Source of the DNA: Patiria pectinifera
Taxonomy: Eukaryota > Echinodermata > Asteroidea > Valvatida > Asterinidae
Assembly (NCBI GenBank): GCA_029964075.1
Contig: CM057135.1
Coordinates: 2,093,001-2,157,000 of the forward strand
Length of the DNA stretch: 64,000 bases
Reading direction: 5' to 3'
The stretch's first letter is position 1. Every line of letters begins with the position of its first letter. The notes under the pieces are model-generated. The model did no database searches, was not told the origin of the DNA, and saw only the letters and a list, made by a program, of their open reading frames with translations. The position numbers and the translations under genes were made by a program. Positions 19,099 to 32,400 of the stretch are shown one piece after another.

Positions 19099-19704
19099 CT
19101 ACTCAAGTAGCTCGTAACTAACTGGAGGTTCGGTGTATACGACCAATTTACTATATTTCACATCTCTCAAACGTCGTTTTATATAATCTCGTTCTTCAAT
19201 CGGTACGACGTCATTTTCGTCTAACGCTTGATCAAACGATGTTTTGTCTTTGCAGTAAAATAACGCCAACCAAGCCGTGTTTTCTCTATAATCTTTTAAA
19301 ACGCTGTTGTACTTTTGAGTCAGTAACCAACAGCTGTGATTTACGTGTCTTCCGCTAAATGCCATCTTGCTTAGCGCACACGTCTTTTTACGATATTTAA
19401 TCTCTTGATCCGAAAAGCAATCGTCCACGATAAACAGCGTGGCAACACCTTCGAATATTTTACTGTAAATATCGATCGCTTCGTTGAGCGTCATCTTGTA
19501 CAATTCCGGATCGCAGAGGTATACCTCGGGATCTGCTTGAATCCACTTTCTTTCGATGTACGTTTTGTTTTTAAATATGGTAGGACAAATGATGACTATC
19601 GCTTCAAATGTGTTTTTATAGTCTGACTCTAACAGATCCAAAATCCATTTGGTTTTGCCCGAATTTGTTTTGCCGACGATTAAAGCGCAATGCGGTTGTG
19701 TCAT
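19099..19704 (-). CDS. Genome-packaging ATPase (A32-like, FtsK/HerA type)
   Basis: The 201-residue protein has a Walker A motif, GKTNSGKT, at residues 11-18, and a Walker B motif, ATLFIVDDC, near residue 110. A following SGRHVNHSCWLLTQ segment is typical of the A32-type packaging ATPases of Polintons, virophages and large DNA viruses. The enzyme is expected to pump element DNA into capsids using ATP. Length agrees with Polinton homologues (about 200-250). The gene sits one base upstream of the capsid gene's 3' end on the same strand, which is a usual pairing, and it has no visible lesion. Confidence 0.88.
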   Translation of the reverse strand: MTQPHCALIVGKTNSGKTKWILDLLESDYKNTFEAIVIICPTIFKNKTYIERKWIQADPEVYLCDPELYKMTLNEAIDIYSKIFEGVATLFIVDDCFSDQEIKYRKKTCALSKMAFSGRHVNHSCWLLTQKYNSVLKDYRENTAWLALFYCKDKTSFDQALDENDVVPIEERDYIKRRLRDVKYSKLVVYTEPPVSYELLE

Positions 19705-19705
19705 T

Positions 19706-21183
19706 TTAACTTAACAGAGATTTAAAATTCCCGTCTTCCAAGTTCAATTGAGCATCCATGACTAAAAATACGTACATCGTGAGGTCACCTTGACTTTCGG
19801 CTTCTCTGTTAAATTGAATGTTGATGCCTCCTCCGTCTCCGAGTTTCCTACCGGATCCGTGAGCGGAATTGTCATCGTTACTTCTAAAATCGAGCCACAG
19901 ACCGTACTTGTCTTTTAGGTAGTCTCCGAGGTCAAAACCCGTCAAATTTAAGTCTTTAGCTACTCCGCGCCCGCTTTCGGTATCGCTGTCTCCAAAGAAC
20001 TTGTTGATTTCATTCCAGTGTTGATACTGAAACATGCCTTGACTGTAGAGTTGATTGGGTTTACCTTCTACGGTCACCGATGTTTTGGTTATTTTTGGAT
20101 TATAAAATCGCTGCGGATTTTTGACCGCGGGATCTTTAAACAAAAACAAAATACCCTTGAGACGCCTGATGGGTTGATTGACGCTGACGTTCCAAAGCGT
20201 GTCCAATTTGTTGACGGATCTAACTTCTAGCGAGTGGATTTTATCAGATATTGCATTAACCCCTTGTGTTTATTTCTGATGGTGTTCGCTAGGTCTCTGT
20301 TGGTCACCACTTCGTATTCGAGAGACAAGTCTGAGATAGAATACATCGCCGCCGCATCTGAACTGTTGACTACTTTATCGTGATCGTTAAACTTTATCTC
20401 GTACGTCAGAGGTTGGTTTAAACCGCTGGGGTAAAAAGGGTGATGCGAAGTCAGTATGTCAATGTCTAGGGGAATACAATATCTGTTACCATAGGCATCC
20501 GCGATAGCTTGATCCTTACCGTTGTTGGCGCCCGGGTTAGCATCTTCAGCCCCAGTTCTTACTTTAGACGCCATGTTTCGAGTCATCCAGCTGTTGAGCC
20601 AATTGTCTTTAAAATTGTGATACACGTCGGCGTTACGATAACTTATAATTTCGTGACCTTGAAGCCTGACGCTGATTTCGCTGACTAAATTTCTGGCCAA
20701 ATTGCTAAAAATGGTTCTATTGTTGTCACTTCCACCTTCAAGTTCTTAATTGAAAGCTAGTTTACAAGTGCCGGGTACGATCACGTCGTCTACACCCAAT
20801 AGCGTTCCTCCCGCGATAAACGCCAGTTCTTTTTCTATTTGTTGGTCGCTAGGTTCGTAAAAATCTTCGAGTTTGGGTTCGCGGGGTAACTCGACGTTTT
20901 CTCCGGTCATTTCGTTGTAGTAACGCAACGCTTGGTCTACGTTGGAAAATGTTTCTTTAGAGGCATTTTGTTTTCTGATACGTTCGTTGAGAAAATCAAG
21001 TCGTTTCGTTCGTTCTCGTTGCCACTGATCTCTGGCGGCCGAAAGTTGTTCTGTCGCTAAATCGTGTCTCTTACGCTCTTCGCTGCCATCATCCCTTAGA
21101 CTTGAAAATAAAAAGTTTGAACCCGAAAAAGCTAAGGCGTTTATGATCGCACCTCCAACCATCATTACAACAGCTGACGCCAT
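19706..21183 (-). pseudogene. Polinton major capsid protein gene (in-frame stop and frameshift)
   Basis: Three frames belong to one gene of about 490 codons. Frame 21183-20746 has an N-terminal hydrophobic segment and a charged helix. It ends in a TAA at 20746-20748 right inside coding sequence, and the same frame continues to 20227 (HEIISYRNADVYHNF; AYGNRYCIPLDIDIL). A one-base frameshift near 20227-20245 leads into 20206-19706 (LKGILFLFKDPA; YGLWLDFRSNDDNS). The beta-rich, aromatic-rich pattern and position next to the packaging ATPase fit the double-jelly-roll major capsid protein of Polintons. I know this family mainly from invertebrate Polinton-like loci, so the assignment is good but not proven. 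Two lesions make this copy non-functional unless they are sequencing errors. Confidence 0.75.
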
Positions 21184-21224
21184 CTATTTAATGTATAAAG
21201 CCTTTTAAATTATTATTATAATAA
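21184..21224. promoter_or_regulatory. Divergent promoter spacer between capsid and integrase genes, 41 bp
   Basis: The minus-strand reading is AATTTAAAAGGCTTTATA then CATTAAATAG just before the capsid ATG. It shares the AATTTAAA...CTTT...ATA...ATTAAA order and the exact length with 14798-14838. Promoter function is inferred. Confidence 0.5.
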
Positions 21225-22228
21225 ATGATGAAAACATCATCTAAACTGTATTATAGCCCAAGCGGTTATTGGAGAGGTGAAAGCGCCGTCGACCATTTAC
21301 ACGATAAAACAAAATACGATAAAAAGGTAATCAGAGATTGGCTTAAAAAACGCAATTTGGCAAATTTATCTGCCGGGTCCTGCGTATGTACCCAGGCCTA
21401 CGAGTACTTCGCGAGAGTTTGAAACACCAAACGACTTTCACCAAATGGATGTGCTATACCTACCCTGGGATAAAGTAAAACGCAAGGCTTATAAATACGC
21501 TTTGACGGTTGTCGATGTTGCGAGTCGATACCACGAAGCAGAACCTTTGGTTTCTAAAACGGCAGATTCCACCCAGGATGCTATCGTTAAGATTTACGCG
21601 AGGTCGCCTTTGAGTTACCCTAAAACGTTGAGAGTAGACGCCGGTACCGAATTTAAAGGCGCTTTTAAAAAAATGGATGACCTAAAAAAACGTCGAGATT
21701 ATCGTAGGCGAACTCGGAAACCACCGATCGCAGGGTATCGTAGAAAGATTTAATCGAACGCTAGCCGAGAGACTGTTTGGTCATCAGTACGCTCAAGAAA
21801 TGTTAAATCCCGAGAGTAGAAACACGCAATGGGTCGAGCGATTACCCAGCGTGATCAAAGCTATAAACGATGAAACGACAAGATTAATAGCTAAAGCGCC
21901 GTCAGACGCGGTTAAACTAAAACAGGTCCGGCAATCACCGGCTAACCCCGTTAAAACAAAAGAGCAACAATTACCGCAATATGCTTTGGTTAGATATTTA
22001 TATTACCCGGGTGAGCAAGAGGGTGGAACTGCGAGAAGAGCCACAGATCCCATTTGGAGCGTAGACATCTTCAACGTGAAAAAAAGAACGAGTCAATTTA
22101 AAATGATTAACGGTAAAAAAGTCACGACGGGTCCTACTCTTTATTACCTGCAAGACGGTCCAAAAAAGAGTTTTGTGAGACGAGAGCTTCAAGTCGTACC
22201 CGAGGACACGCAATTACCGCCTAATTAA
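21225..22228 (+). pseudogene. Polinton retroviral-type integrase (two frameshifts)
   Basis: The gene encodes a DDE integrase of the retroviral/Polinton type that inserts the element. The core residues are visible across three frames: D in HQMDVLYLP, D in LRVDAGTEF and E in GIVERFNRT. A C-terminal region with chromodomain-like or SH3-like character follows (YALVRYLYYP; IWSVDIFNVKKR). The frame shifts within A-runs at 21345-21350 and 21684-21690. Its end overlaps the convergent polB end (22221) by 8 bases. Because both breaks are in homopolymers, the gene may be intact in reality. Confidence 0.85.
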
Positions 22229-23086
22229 GATCTAGATTACGATGACCATAAGCGAGCGTGTGTATTCCATCCGGTAAAATGTACCTCTTGGTATCCAACG
22301 GACTCAACGATAGTTTATTTTGAGATATGGTGTAAAGGATGTGTTTTTTCCGATCGAATGTGAGTCATCGTTTCTGTTTTAGATTTATTTTTAAAGATGC
22401 AGTCGTAGTAGTGTCGGTGTTTTAATCTTTTGTCAGTGACCGATTTTGTGACTCCCTTGGCCTTTTTAAGAGTGATGTTGTTGTCATCTGCTAAAATCGA
22501 GTACATCTTGGGTCTTACGCAAACGGCTTCTTAAATGACCTTACCTCCAAACTCGTCTTTAAATTTACCGATCACTTTCTTATTGGTTGGATCGTATAAC
22601 TCGTGATCCAGATTGTAATTCGAAAAGTCGTAGTATTGCCCGTGAGATCGCATGTCTTTGTATATGTCATCCGTGTAAACGACAATCAAGAGACTGTCCG
22701 TATCGGTATACATCAACCTGATTTTATCTCCGTATTTGTCTTTCAATCGGTTGTAATAAAAATCGTACATCAGCGTCTTTGAGAGATCCAAGATACTCAC
22801 TCCGCAGTAAATGGGCTTGTTTAACACGGTTGTCGTTTTATATGTCTCGACAAACGACAGGTCACACTCTGGAAACGGCGTTGTTGTTTTATAGCTCGGT
22901 TTTTGAATTATTTTTTTGTATTTTGCTTGATTGCTCTCGTTATTGTCTCTCAGTAGGTAACCGTCTATTCGATTTCTAACGTTTTCCATCGTCTTACCAA
23001 ACACGCTGTTATTCATCAGTTTAAAAAAGTCTTTCTCAAAATCAGAGGTTGCTTTTGTTCGGAGTTGCGTGTTTTTATCGATGTAA
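22221..23086 (-). pseudogene. DNA polymerase B, C-terminal part (downstream of the insertion)
   Basis: This segment carries palm/fingers motif B (FKLMNNSVFGKTMEN) and motif C with two catalytic aspartates (YTDTDSLL) of family-B polymerases. The coding frame begins exactly at the insertion border (23086) and matches the frame of the upstream part at 34871-37995. An in-frame TAA lies at 22531-22533. A frame change occurs at the A/T run 22344-22349, after which the typical C-terminal region continues to a stop at 22221-22223. The product would be inactive without the N-terminal part. Confidence 0.88.
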
Positions 23087-23515
23087 CACTGTGCGAAAGG
23101 CATGAATTTGCGGAAATTTCTTGGCCCAGTAAATTGATGATGGAGGTGCACACCCCATTTCTGAGTACCAATTTACTCACAGAGTCAGCGTTCAAGTAAA
23201 CGTGGGGCCAAGTTTACGACATTTACATAGATCACACGACGTCGAAGCGAAACGTCTTGTAGCAATTTTTGTACTGTTTCCACCGTTTTCCGCGCACAGG
23301 AAAGACTATTATGAAAACGGATGTCTCATTTGAACCGAGGCGAGCGCGCTAGTACTATTGGCTACAATGACAATGCATATGCATGTATTTGCATGCGCAG
23401 TGGTGGTGGCGGTGTGTACTGCTCATTATTGTGTCTAACACGGTCTGCTCGCACACGAGCTGCCACCCACTGTGTGGTGCATCATGTACATGTACATATG
23501 TACAGTACATATACA

Positions 23516-24451
23516 ATCCCGGGACATACCGTTATTTCGTTTTACCGTTTTGCATTTCCTCAAAAACAAAAACAGTAAACTCACCGTTGACCGTTTTTTG
23601 GTTTTACAGTTTTGTAAAACGGTCAAACGGTATTAGCTCACAAAAAACAATGACCTTTTTGTTGTTTTTCTTGATTGTTGAAAGCGATAAACGGTTAGTT
23701 GCTTCATTTCAGAGTGTTGTTTTACAAGAACATGACAATGAAAAACGGTCAATAGTCCTGTCGACCATTTTTGTGATTTAGGTTCGGCAATTAAGCAATG
23801 CACCTAGGAATGTTAATGCGTCCTCTTGGGATTGAGTCATTGCCTGGGACCCAAATTACCCTCCTCACATTTCGTTCTCATGACATAGTTTTCGATGTGG
23901 CTATTGGAGAGCCGCGCCGAATTCCAATTTCCTTCAAATATCTGCAACTTCTTCAAACGTATTACCATCCTGTATCCATTGTAAAAAGTAACGTCCTCCC
24001 TTGAAGTTTTCCAGCGCCATTTTTGCTTGCAACTCTTAAGCCCCACCAACTGAATCGCGTGAGAAGGGGGTCAGGGTCACGCCAGGAATCACACCACGCA
24101 TTATGCCGAGGTAACACTTTTTCATGTAAAGCATGGTCCCCCTCCATCCCCCTTGCTCAGCACCTCAAAATGCACCACGGACTGCTCACTATGACACTGA
24201 GTCTGTATTCAATACTGACCGTTTTGCTGTTTTTCAAAGTTATTTGTGTAAAACTGTAAAACAAAAATCATTGATCGTTATGCTGTGTAATGAATTTTAT
24301 TAAACTTATAAACAGAGAAACCGTATTTATCTTAATACCGTTTGACCGTTTTACGAAACTGTAAAACGACAAAACGGTCAATGGTTTGTTTACTGTTTTT
24401 ATTTTGAGGAAATGCAAAACGGTAAAACGAAATAACGGTATGTCCCGGGAT
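23516..24451. mobile_element. MITE with about 115-bp terminal inverted repeats and near-perfect 8-bp TSD
   Basis: The left end ATCCCGGGACATACCGTTAT and the right end are inverted copies over about 115 bp. They are rich in the words CGTTTTACCGTTTT and ACGGTCAAACGGTA. Flanks are CATATACA (23508-23515) and TATATACA (24452-24459), 7 of 8 identical. The 936-bp element has no coding capacity. An 8-bp TSD suggests hAT-type mobilisation. Confidence 0.8.
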
Positions 24452-24459
24452 TATATACA

Positions 24460-27400
24460 TTGGCGTGTACTTTTTGCGGAGAACACAAAAAGGGCATATG
24501 GGCGTCTCAGGATTTCTTTCTAGAAGGGGCAATACGCACATTTCCGTTGGTCTCCTCCAAACTGTCTAGTTAGAGGTTCAGCGGGGAAATTTCCCATTGA
24601 CTCTCCTGTATTATGTAGATGCCCATGTAGATGCCCATGTTGTTAAATGTGCATTAAATTAACTCGATTTAGCCCAGGTCTTTTGGTCTTTTCCCCCCTT
24701 TCCCCTCCCCACCTATGACGTCCACGGGGCATATGCAATGAAAATTGAGTTTCGTGCTTGTTTTGTCCCAAAACTGTCATGAAAATTAATAATCACCAGA
24801 GTATTTTTTTTTATAACGATGCATGTGCAAAATAGTGAATGGTTTTCCAAATCTTCCACAGCGGCTTTTACCCATCTATATGCTGGCCTTGTCCTGACAA
24901 CCCACATCATTATAGGGTGCAGACCAGTAAATTGGTCCGAAATTGCCTACGCTGACCAAATCACGATTTGCATGCCCTCAAAATCTTCAGTATTTGAGCA
25001 TGCTGTGGGCCATTAACTTGAGGGTTTGTAAAAAATATGGTTGGAAGCCGTGCACAGGACTGGGAACTTGCAGTTCTGTGTAATTTGGATGTAATTTGGA
25101 CCCTAAAAGCGCTCTATTTTGCAATGGAGTGTAGGCATCGTTTTTCAAAATGGCGATGGGCTTCAGGAATATTTTCAGGGGTGATCATCTTCAGATCGAA
25201 ATTTCTCCTAAAAGTCATCAGTTGACCCCCCGAAAATTGAAAAAAATTGAAAGGAGATGAAATAAGCTTTAATTTGATGTGTGTCTCGAACACCTTGGAG
25301 AGTTGTGAGTATTTTTCCCGAATTTCTGAGGGAGCATTTACCATTGGGGTCTAAGGAAGTTTATTTTCTGGTCTGCTACCTAAAGACTCAGTTATAACTC
25401 CCAGCCGGTTGCGCGAGGTCAATCAAAAGCACGACCCACACCGTGCCTTAACTTTGGCGGGAGACCTGCAACTGGCATTTTTATCAATGACATCTTTCTC
25501 AGGCCTTGGAGTGGGCGGAGCTTAAACTACGCGCGTTGTAAAAATGCATTTACGATACGTGCAAACCTTTGTAGTCACAATAGTTTTTTTTTTTGTCTCT
25601 CAATTGTTATATATGGTTCCTATTTCATTGTTAGTCCTTCCAATTAATGTTCGGCCTTGCGTCCATAAAATATTAATAAACTTTTATTGAATTGAGTTGA
25701 ACTGAATTGACTCGTGCTGGCAACCTTTTCACAAGTACATTGGTCAGCCATGGCAAGTAAACATTTTGTTTAAATCCTATATAACGATATTAATAGGGCC
25801 CATAAATAACGCTCAGATAATTTTTACCTTAATTTCTAGTTGGTTTTATTATTTTATTTTACCAGACTGGTTCCATCATTCTATTCTCTCTCGAGGCCAT
25901 GTGGTCTTATAGCGATTCTTGGATTTTTCAAGGCCCTAGACACACTTTCGCCACTAAGGCTGACATGTAATGGATGACAGGTTGATGAATGCACGACAGG
26001 TGCTATATGTCTGAGAAGGGCGCGTGATCCCAGCGTGGTCTGTCCAGGCCATGAAACATAAATTGCCCACAACTCTTTCGTGCACGAATTGCGCGGGAGA
26101 ATGCTAACGGCTATATTGAAGAATCTTCTCCTGCATGACTGATGTGTGCCAAAATAGGTTCGTGCACAGATATTCTCGAACGTTTGAGATATTCGGGAAA
26201 TACTCTTCAGATGCTCGTCGCGGTCATTTTGTCAGCAGACTTAAAACCTACGGTGTAGTCAATAAAGAGTCTCGTCACAGCCGCGTATGGGATTAAAGCC
26301 ACGATGCATAGAGCAAGGAACATACGGGTGGAAACCTGCTTAATTGAGAGGCTTGGGTAAGTAACATGTTGTCTGCTTCATAAAAATATTATGTTTGTTT
26401 GAATGATATGTTTTAATGTTTGTTTTAATTAATGATATCTGGTGATGCTTCAATACAGTGAGTAGAACAGTAGCGAGGGCCTTTCACGTACTTATCCTTC
26501 TGCATAACGACCTTTGTCTAATGCATGCCCCCCAAAAAATCTTCATGTTAAACATAATATGCTTGTTTTGGTTGCCGAAACTCGAATTTACTATAAATTA
26601 ATTCGTCAAATAATTGCATTGATTGACATGGAATTGCTTTCCACCGAGTGTTGTTTTGATAAGCACTATGAAAAACAAAGCGACCTCTTAATTGTGCCGG
26701 TTTTGCGATACCCTGAAATTTGCCTCCTTGCATGACACCCGGCTCAGCACTTACAAGTCAATCAGTAAAACATTTTTCAACTTTTGTTTGCTAGCACATG
26801 CAGCCAATTTTTTTTTCAAGATTAGCTCTCATTGGTTTTTCTTCGTTTACTCCAGACCTTTTGTTGCTCAAAGTTTTGATTACCGTTAACATTCAAAAAT
26901 AAGATATGCATGGTTCCCCCGTACAGGAAACGGTCAGTATAACTATAGGCCTATACATTTAAATATATATCCAACCTTGTGCACTGGGAAATGTTACATT
27001 TTTCAGGTTACTTCTTTGCAGTCGTGTTGTTCGAAACTTTATCTTAGAAGTACATTTTACACTTTTTTACAGAATTTGCCAGCGTCGATCAAAACCATCT
27101 CATTGTGACGTACGTTGTTTCAACGCCAGTCAGGAGGTACTTACGATATAAAAAGGTCAGTGAATTTGATGTTTAAATCTAAATCCGATCAACTAGGCCA
27201 ATATTTAACCTTAAACATTTTCGGTAAACCTGCAGAGCGGTTTCAGTTTTGTGAGTTGCGACGCATGTCATCGTAAACAGATTTGTGGAATTATCGTACC
27301 ATATGGTACCTATAGTTTGCCACTGACCAATATAGCGCAGCGTGATTTTTCGTCCGGCGCCTGCTGGGCCTTTACGCCTCGTTTTGTACCGGCACAGGCC

Positions 27401-29406
27401 TACTTCAGCCTTTGATGATGCGATAACACTACTCTTGTCGATATTATTTACTTGTTACCTTCGGTTTCCATTGCCTTTTGTTTTAAGAGAAGAGGTACCA
27501 GGAAAAGGTCATATCATCAGCTTGTAATGTTTGGAAATGAAGGATGAAAATGGTTCAAGAAATTTTGTCACAATCTATATTTAACTATTATTGAAAATCG
27601 GGTGTCAATCCACGTTTCTGGAATTCCCTACAGGAGTAGTCACGTGTCAAGGGCAGTTCAAAAGAGGCCGTAATTTATATACACTGTATCTCTCTTCTAT
27701 TTTAAACCCTCCACTTCAATTAGTATCTCTCTTTAACAAATGATGCATTTAGTTTACTGTATTTTATCTCACTGTCCACAGAATAAAAGATCGCATCACT
27801 GAATCATTTGGGACAGAATATGAGACAACATTCTCCTGCGGCTTACTGTAGCGGACACACTGCCTGGAGTACAACGGATTCGACTAAACATTCACTTCAG
27901 GTCTCCAGACTTCAGAGGTTCAGTTGCAAGGTTTTTAAATCCACGAATAATGAGTAGGTACAAGATCCTCTAATGTTCTATAACTTTGGCACATGTAGTT
28001 CTATTAATCTATAGTCCCGATTCACAGGGACTGATCGGCTACTTTAGTTTTAATTTCGACTAGGTGTTTAACAATCACACTACGAATCACTCTATATGTT
28101 AAACGGTGACATGTTATTGATACAATACAGTGTATGTAACTTTGTGTGCGTATGAATATTTTTAATAGTGCAGTCGAAAGATTTTTTCGTGTATTTTTTT
28201 TTTGAAAATAATGGCTATTTCAGTGCATTGTTAGTGTTAAGCAATATTTCCCGATCCTGGCGCTCTGTGTACTGGGGATGGGTGATGGCTTCTGTAGTCC
28301 GATCCTGGTGTCTCGATGCACAGAGATGGGTGGTGGAAATACACGATCGAATTATTGTAATTAAGACATATCACATGCAGAGAAACCAAGTGATAATTCT
28401 GAGCATTTAATTGAAATGGATTGGAGATCTGTGTTGTAAAACAACAGAAAGTTTCTTTCAAGTTAAACCTCACTGCACTGTTCAGCAATACTCACACGCA
28501 CAACTGTTCAGCAAATTGTGTTTCCTTGTAGGCCTTAATACAAAAAAAAATACCCGTAAAGTATAGTTATACCTGAAGGGTTGTTTTACAGGCCCGGGTT
28601 AAATACGTATGATTGTACAGTTTATTTCTTCTTTGTCTCTCCATCTAAAACTTCCATATTGTGGTGCGTGCTATATGAAGCGGACGTTGTGTATTATTTA
28701 CCTTTTCTTATTATTTTGTCTTTAATTAATACCATTTAATCATCTCTAGGTTTAGAAAATATTTTATCCTCATTATCTAGCTTAGACCATGTACATGTAC
28801 AATTTAGATGTACAATTTAGTGTAAGATCCCTTGACCACAGTCCCCGATCCCTGTACGACCTCGTTTTGCCCAACTCTGCCAGGCCTGGGTGGCGGTCCC
28901 CATAGCAACCTCCCCCAACTCCAGAAGGTGCCATAATTCACCCTGTTAGGACACTGTCTGTGCATTGACCATAGTTTTAGCCCATTTTCCCATCATTCTG
29001 TTGCTACATGTAGTGTCCAAACCTACATGTACAACACCTGTTTTTTATACACCGTTAGTTTTACACACCGTTAGATTTGCACACAGTTATTAGACACCCG
29101 ATTTTAGCAACACCCCCAGCGTACAAAACCTTCCTTCTTTTCTACCGTACTTCCATACTTCCGTACTTAATTCCATCCTACATCTGTACATCAAAACCTC
29201 ATTTCTGCAATTGATTCTACTTGATTGAACTGTAAATAAAGACTTAAAGGAAGCGTATAATTATTGTACCATGGGACAATTTTCTTCACAACCATATGAC
29301 AAGCAAGTCTATAGCTGTAGTCTGCTATTCTATATAAAATTATACTTGCTCTTTAAAGACTGAACCTAAGTTATAATGACCTTGTCCTGCGGGCTCGATT
29401 ATAAAT
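24460..29406. other. Interior of the insertion, no gene; single copies of the array modules
   Basis: No protein family is recognised. Stretches 24824-24914 and 25399-25550 are copies of modules repeated at 32546-32640, 33772-33858 and in the 1.1-kb array. A copy of the CGATCCTGG module is at 28251-28340. Around 29041-29110 there are short CACCGTTAG-type repeats. The rest is AT-rich and featureless to me. Confidence 0.55.
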
Positions 29407-32400
29407 CCCAGACGGCTGTGCAAGGTTGCTGAGGTCAATCAAAGTATGCACGACCCACACATTGTCTATACATGTACATTGGCGGGAAATCTGTAGAGGG
29501 CATTTTTTTGATGTTTTGATGTTTTAAGAACTAAAAACAAATGAGAAACTCCACCCTAACCTCTATCTCTTCACCATTTCTTCTTAAATTAGAATTACAC
29601 GCACGTTGTATTCATTAATAAATATTTCTGCATGCCAACTTCAGCGAAATTTACCTGTGGTTACAATAATTGACTACTCGAGCATGCCTGCGTGTGAAAA
29701 GTGTGGACTTTTTTTTTCAATTTTGTGCTTCAGTTTATCAAGGATATAGCTTTATTACCTGTACTTTGCTTTATCACAGAACTTACCCTTGACCGTTAAA
29801 ACATACATAATTGTTTTAAATTTTCGAGAGCATAAGCATACTTTTTTTTTCTCGAATGTTTCGGTTTCCCGATCCTTGAGCTCTGTGCTGGCAATGGGTG
29901 ATGGCTTTCAGTTCGATTTCGGTGTGCCATGCACAGAGATTGGTGGATGGATACACAGTAATAGTAACAGAAATCATATTAAAGTGAAGCGAGTTTATTT
30001 ACTACTTTTTTTTTTAAATCGAGATTCGTGTAATCAGTAATGCATTGAAGTTGTTTTTTTTTGGGGGGGGGGGGGTTGCTTTTGAAAGTTATAGCAGAAC
30101 AGAGGCTGTTCGATGTTAACCCCGGACAATAAGAGTCCCACTATTTATATGCAAGATGTAAGCTCATATTTCGTTTTTCATTATTATCTTCAATCGTAAC
30201 ATTCACAAAAGAGATGTGCATTATGTGAAAAACAATTTTATATAGTTAGACCTACTTTCTTGCTATACAGTTTCCTGAAAAGTGAAAGGGTTCTTTATTG
30301 ATGAAAATGCCAACGATGTCGGGAGACTTATTATGCCCTAAAACTGTCATAGAAAATTAATAATCGTCAGGGTATATACATGCATTTTTTTCTATAGAAA
30401 TACATATACACTTAATAAACGGAACCATTGTCCTAAACTACACACGGCTCAATCGCGTATGGATCCCAGACGGCTGCGCGAGGTCAAATACACAACCCAC
30501 GCAGTGCCTATTTTTTTTTTGGCGGCATTCTTTACTAATGACATGTGCCACACCGGTCTCGGAATGGGCGGAGCTTAAAGTACGCGTAAAGGGAAATATT
30601 TTACAAATAATTTACTACAACAAGGCCAGTGAAACTTGCACGAATTTGGATGGTTAATGAATAAAACCCAATTATTGTATAAAAGATTTTTATCCTCAGA
30701 CCTGCAGGCCCGGCATAGTTACAAAAGCCACATGCAATTACGAATTACCATAATTTTTGTCGTTATGTAGTTTTATCGTTAAAAATGAACTTCTCTTACC
30801 TTAGCTTCATGATGATAATTAAGCTGTGTTCATAACTATTTTTTTTTTATGGCAACACAAGAGAACTCTACCTTTTGTAATATAATGCCTTTCTCTTTTT
30901 AGTCGCGTCAAACATGTGTGTAAATAGTTGGGAAATGGTTTTTGAGGGACATACAGTTGTTGCATCAGTTTGCCGTGGACTATGTTTTTTTTGTAGCCCA
31001 GCCAAATCCATACTGATGACCGTTGAGAGAAATACATCGTAGCTTTCAAATTGTTGCAACAAAAGTATTAAAAACAGACAGTTTTTCGAATCTCCTCGAA
31101 CAATAACAGAAAGGAATTAAGTATAGTGTTTTCCGATCCTGGAGCTCTGTGCCTAAAATGTGTGATGGTTTTCAGTTCGATCCTGCACATGGATGGATAC
31201 ACATTATAAACACAAATGATTTTAAGTGAAGCAATTGTTCTTTTAAAATCGAGACTTTGGCAACCAATAAGGGATTCATATCTTTTCTGTTCCTAATTTT
31301 GGAATTTATTACAGAAAAAATGTTGTTGTATGTTAACCCTTAAAAAAACCCAAGAGTTCCGTTCTATTTACAGACAAGCTCATATTATTTTTTTTTATTA
31401 TGCATTCGCATCATTAACAAAAGTAACCTGTGTGAAAAACACGTCGATATTGGTACTGGCTCTTGTACCAGTTGTAGCCTACAGTTTCCTGACAAAATAC
31501 GAATCATGTCGGGGAGGCTTTTTTGTTTCACAACTGTTTCTGAGTTGTATATGTCAGGCGGTTGCCCAAGGTCACTGAGGTAAATCAGAAAACACGACCC
31601 GCACAGTGTCTAAACTTTGGCGGGAAATCTGTAACTGGCATATTTATCAATGACATGATTCTCAGGCTTTGGAGTGGGCGGAGCCTAAACTACGCGCGTA
31701 GTAAAATACATGTACAGTACATGTACTTTGTAGCAAAAAAAGGCAATTGGGACTTCCACATTTATAATTTGCTTTGTTGTACAAAGAAACAACTACTGTA
31801 TTTGAAAACTAGAATTTGTGAGATCAAAAATTTGAACTGCTCATCCTTGAGTGTGCTGTATTCATGTAAATACATGTATTTCTTTATGTCAACACAAGAT
31901 AACTTTATCTGGTGTGAATAATTGCTTTGCTCTTGTTGTAGTCATGTCAAGCATGCGTGTGAAAATTTTGGAACAGTTGTTGCGTCAGTCAGCCAAGGAA
32001 AATGTTGTTTATTATTTAGTCCAGTCCAATCCATGTACTGATTCCTGTTGAAATCATGCATAGGCATATGCCCTTTTTTAATTTCATAATTTTTCAAAAC
32101 AGACTTCTTTTCCGAATTTGTGAAGGAAAAAAAAAGATGCAAATAGCAGCTAGTTTTCCCGATCCTGGAGCTCTGTGCTGGCAATGGGTGATGGCTTTTA
32201 AGTTCGATCCTGGTGTTCCATGCACAGAGATTGGTGGATGGATAAACAGAAATCATTAAGTTAAGCTATTTTTTCTTTTGAAAGCGAGACTTGTGTAATC
32301 AGTAATGGATCCTAATTTTGGGATTGATGAAAGACAAAAAAGCTGTTCCTTGTTAATCCTTGAAAATAAGAGTTCCGCACTATTCACATGCAAACTCATA

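Noticed and set aside
15772..22533. Reassigned TAA codon in the Polinton
   Set aside because: TAA also serves as the normal end of open genes in this element, and frameshifts in the same genes show ordinary decay. Kept only as an item to check.
30061..30076. G-run as possible quadruplex
   Set aside because: A single unbroken G run next to a T run; there are no four separated G-tracts, and its length may be unreliable.
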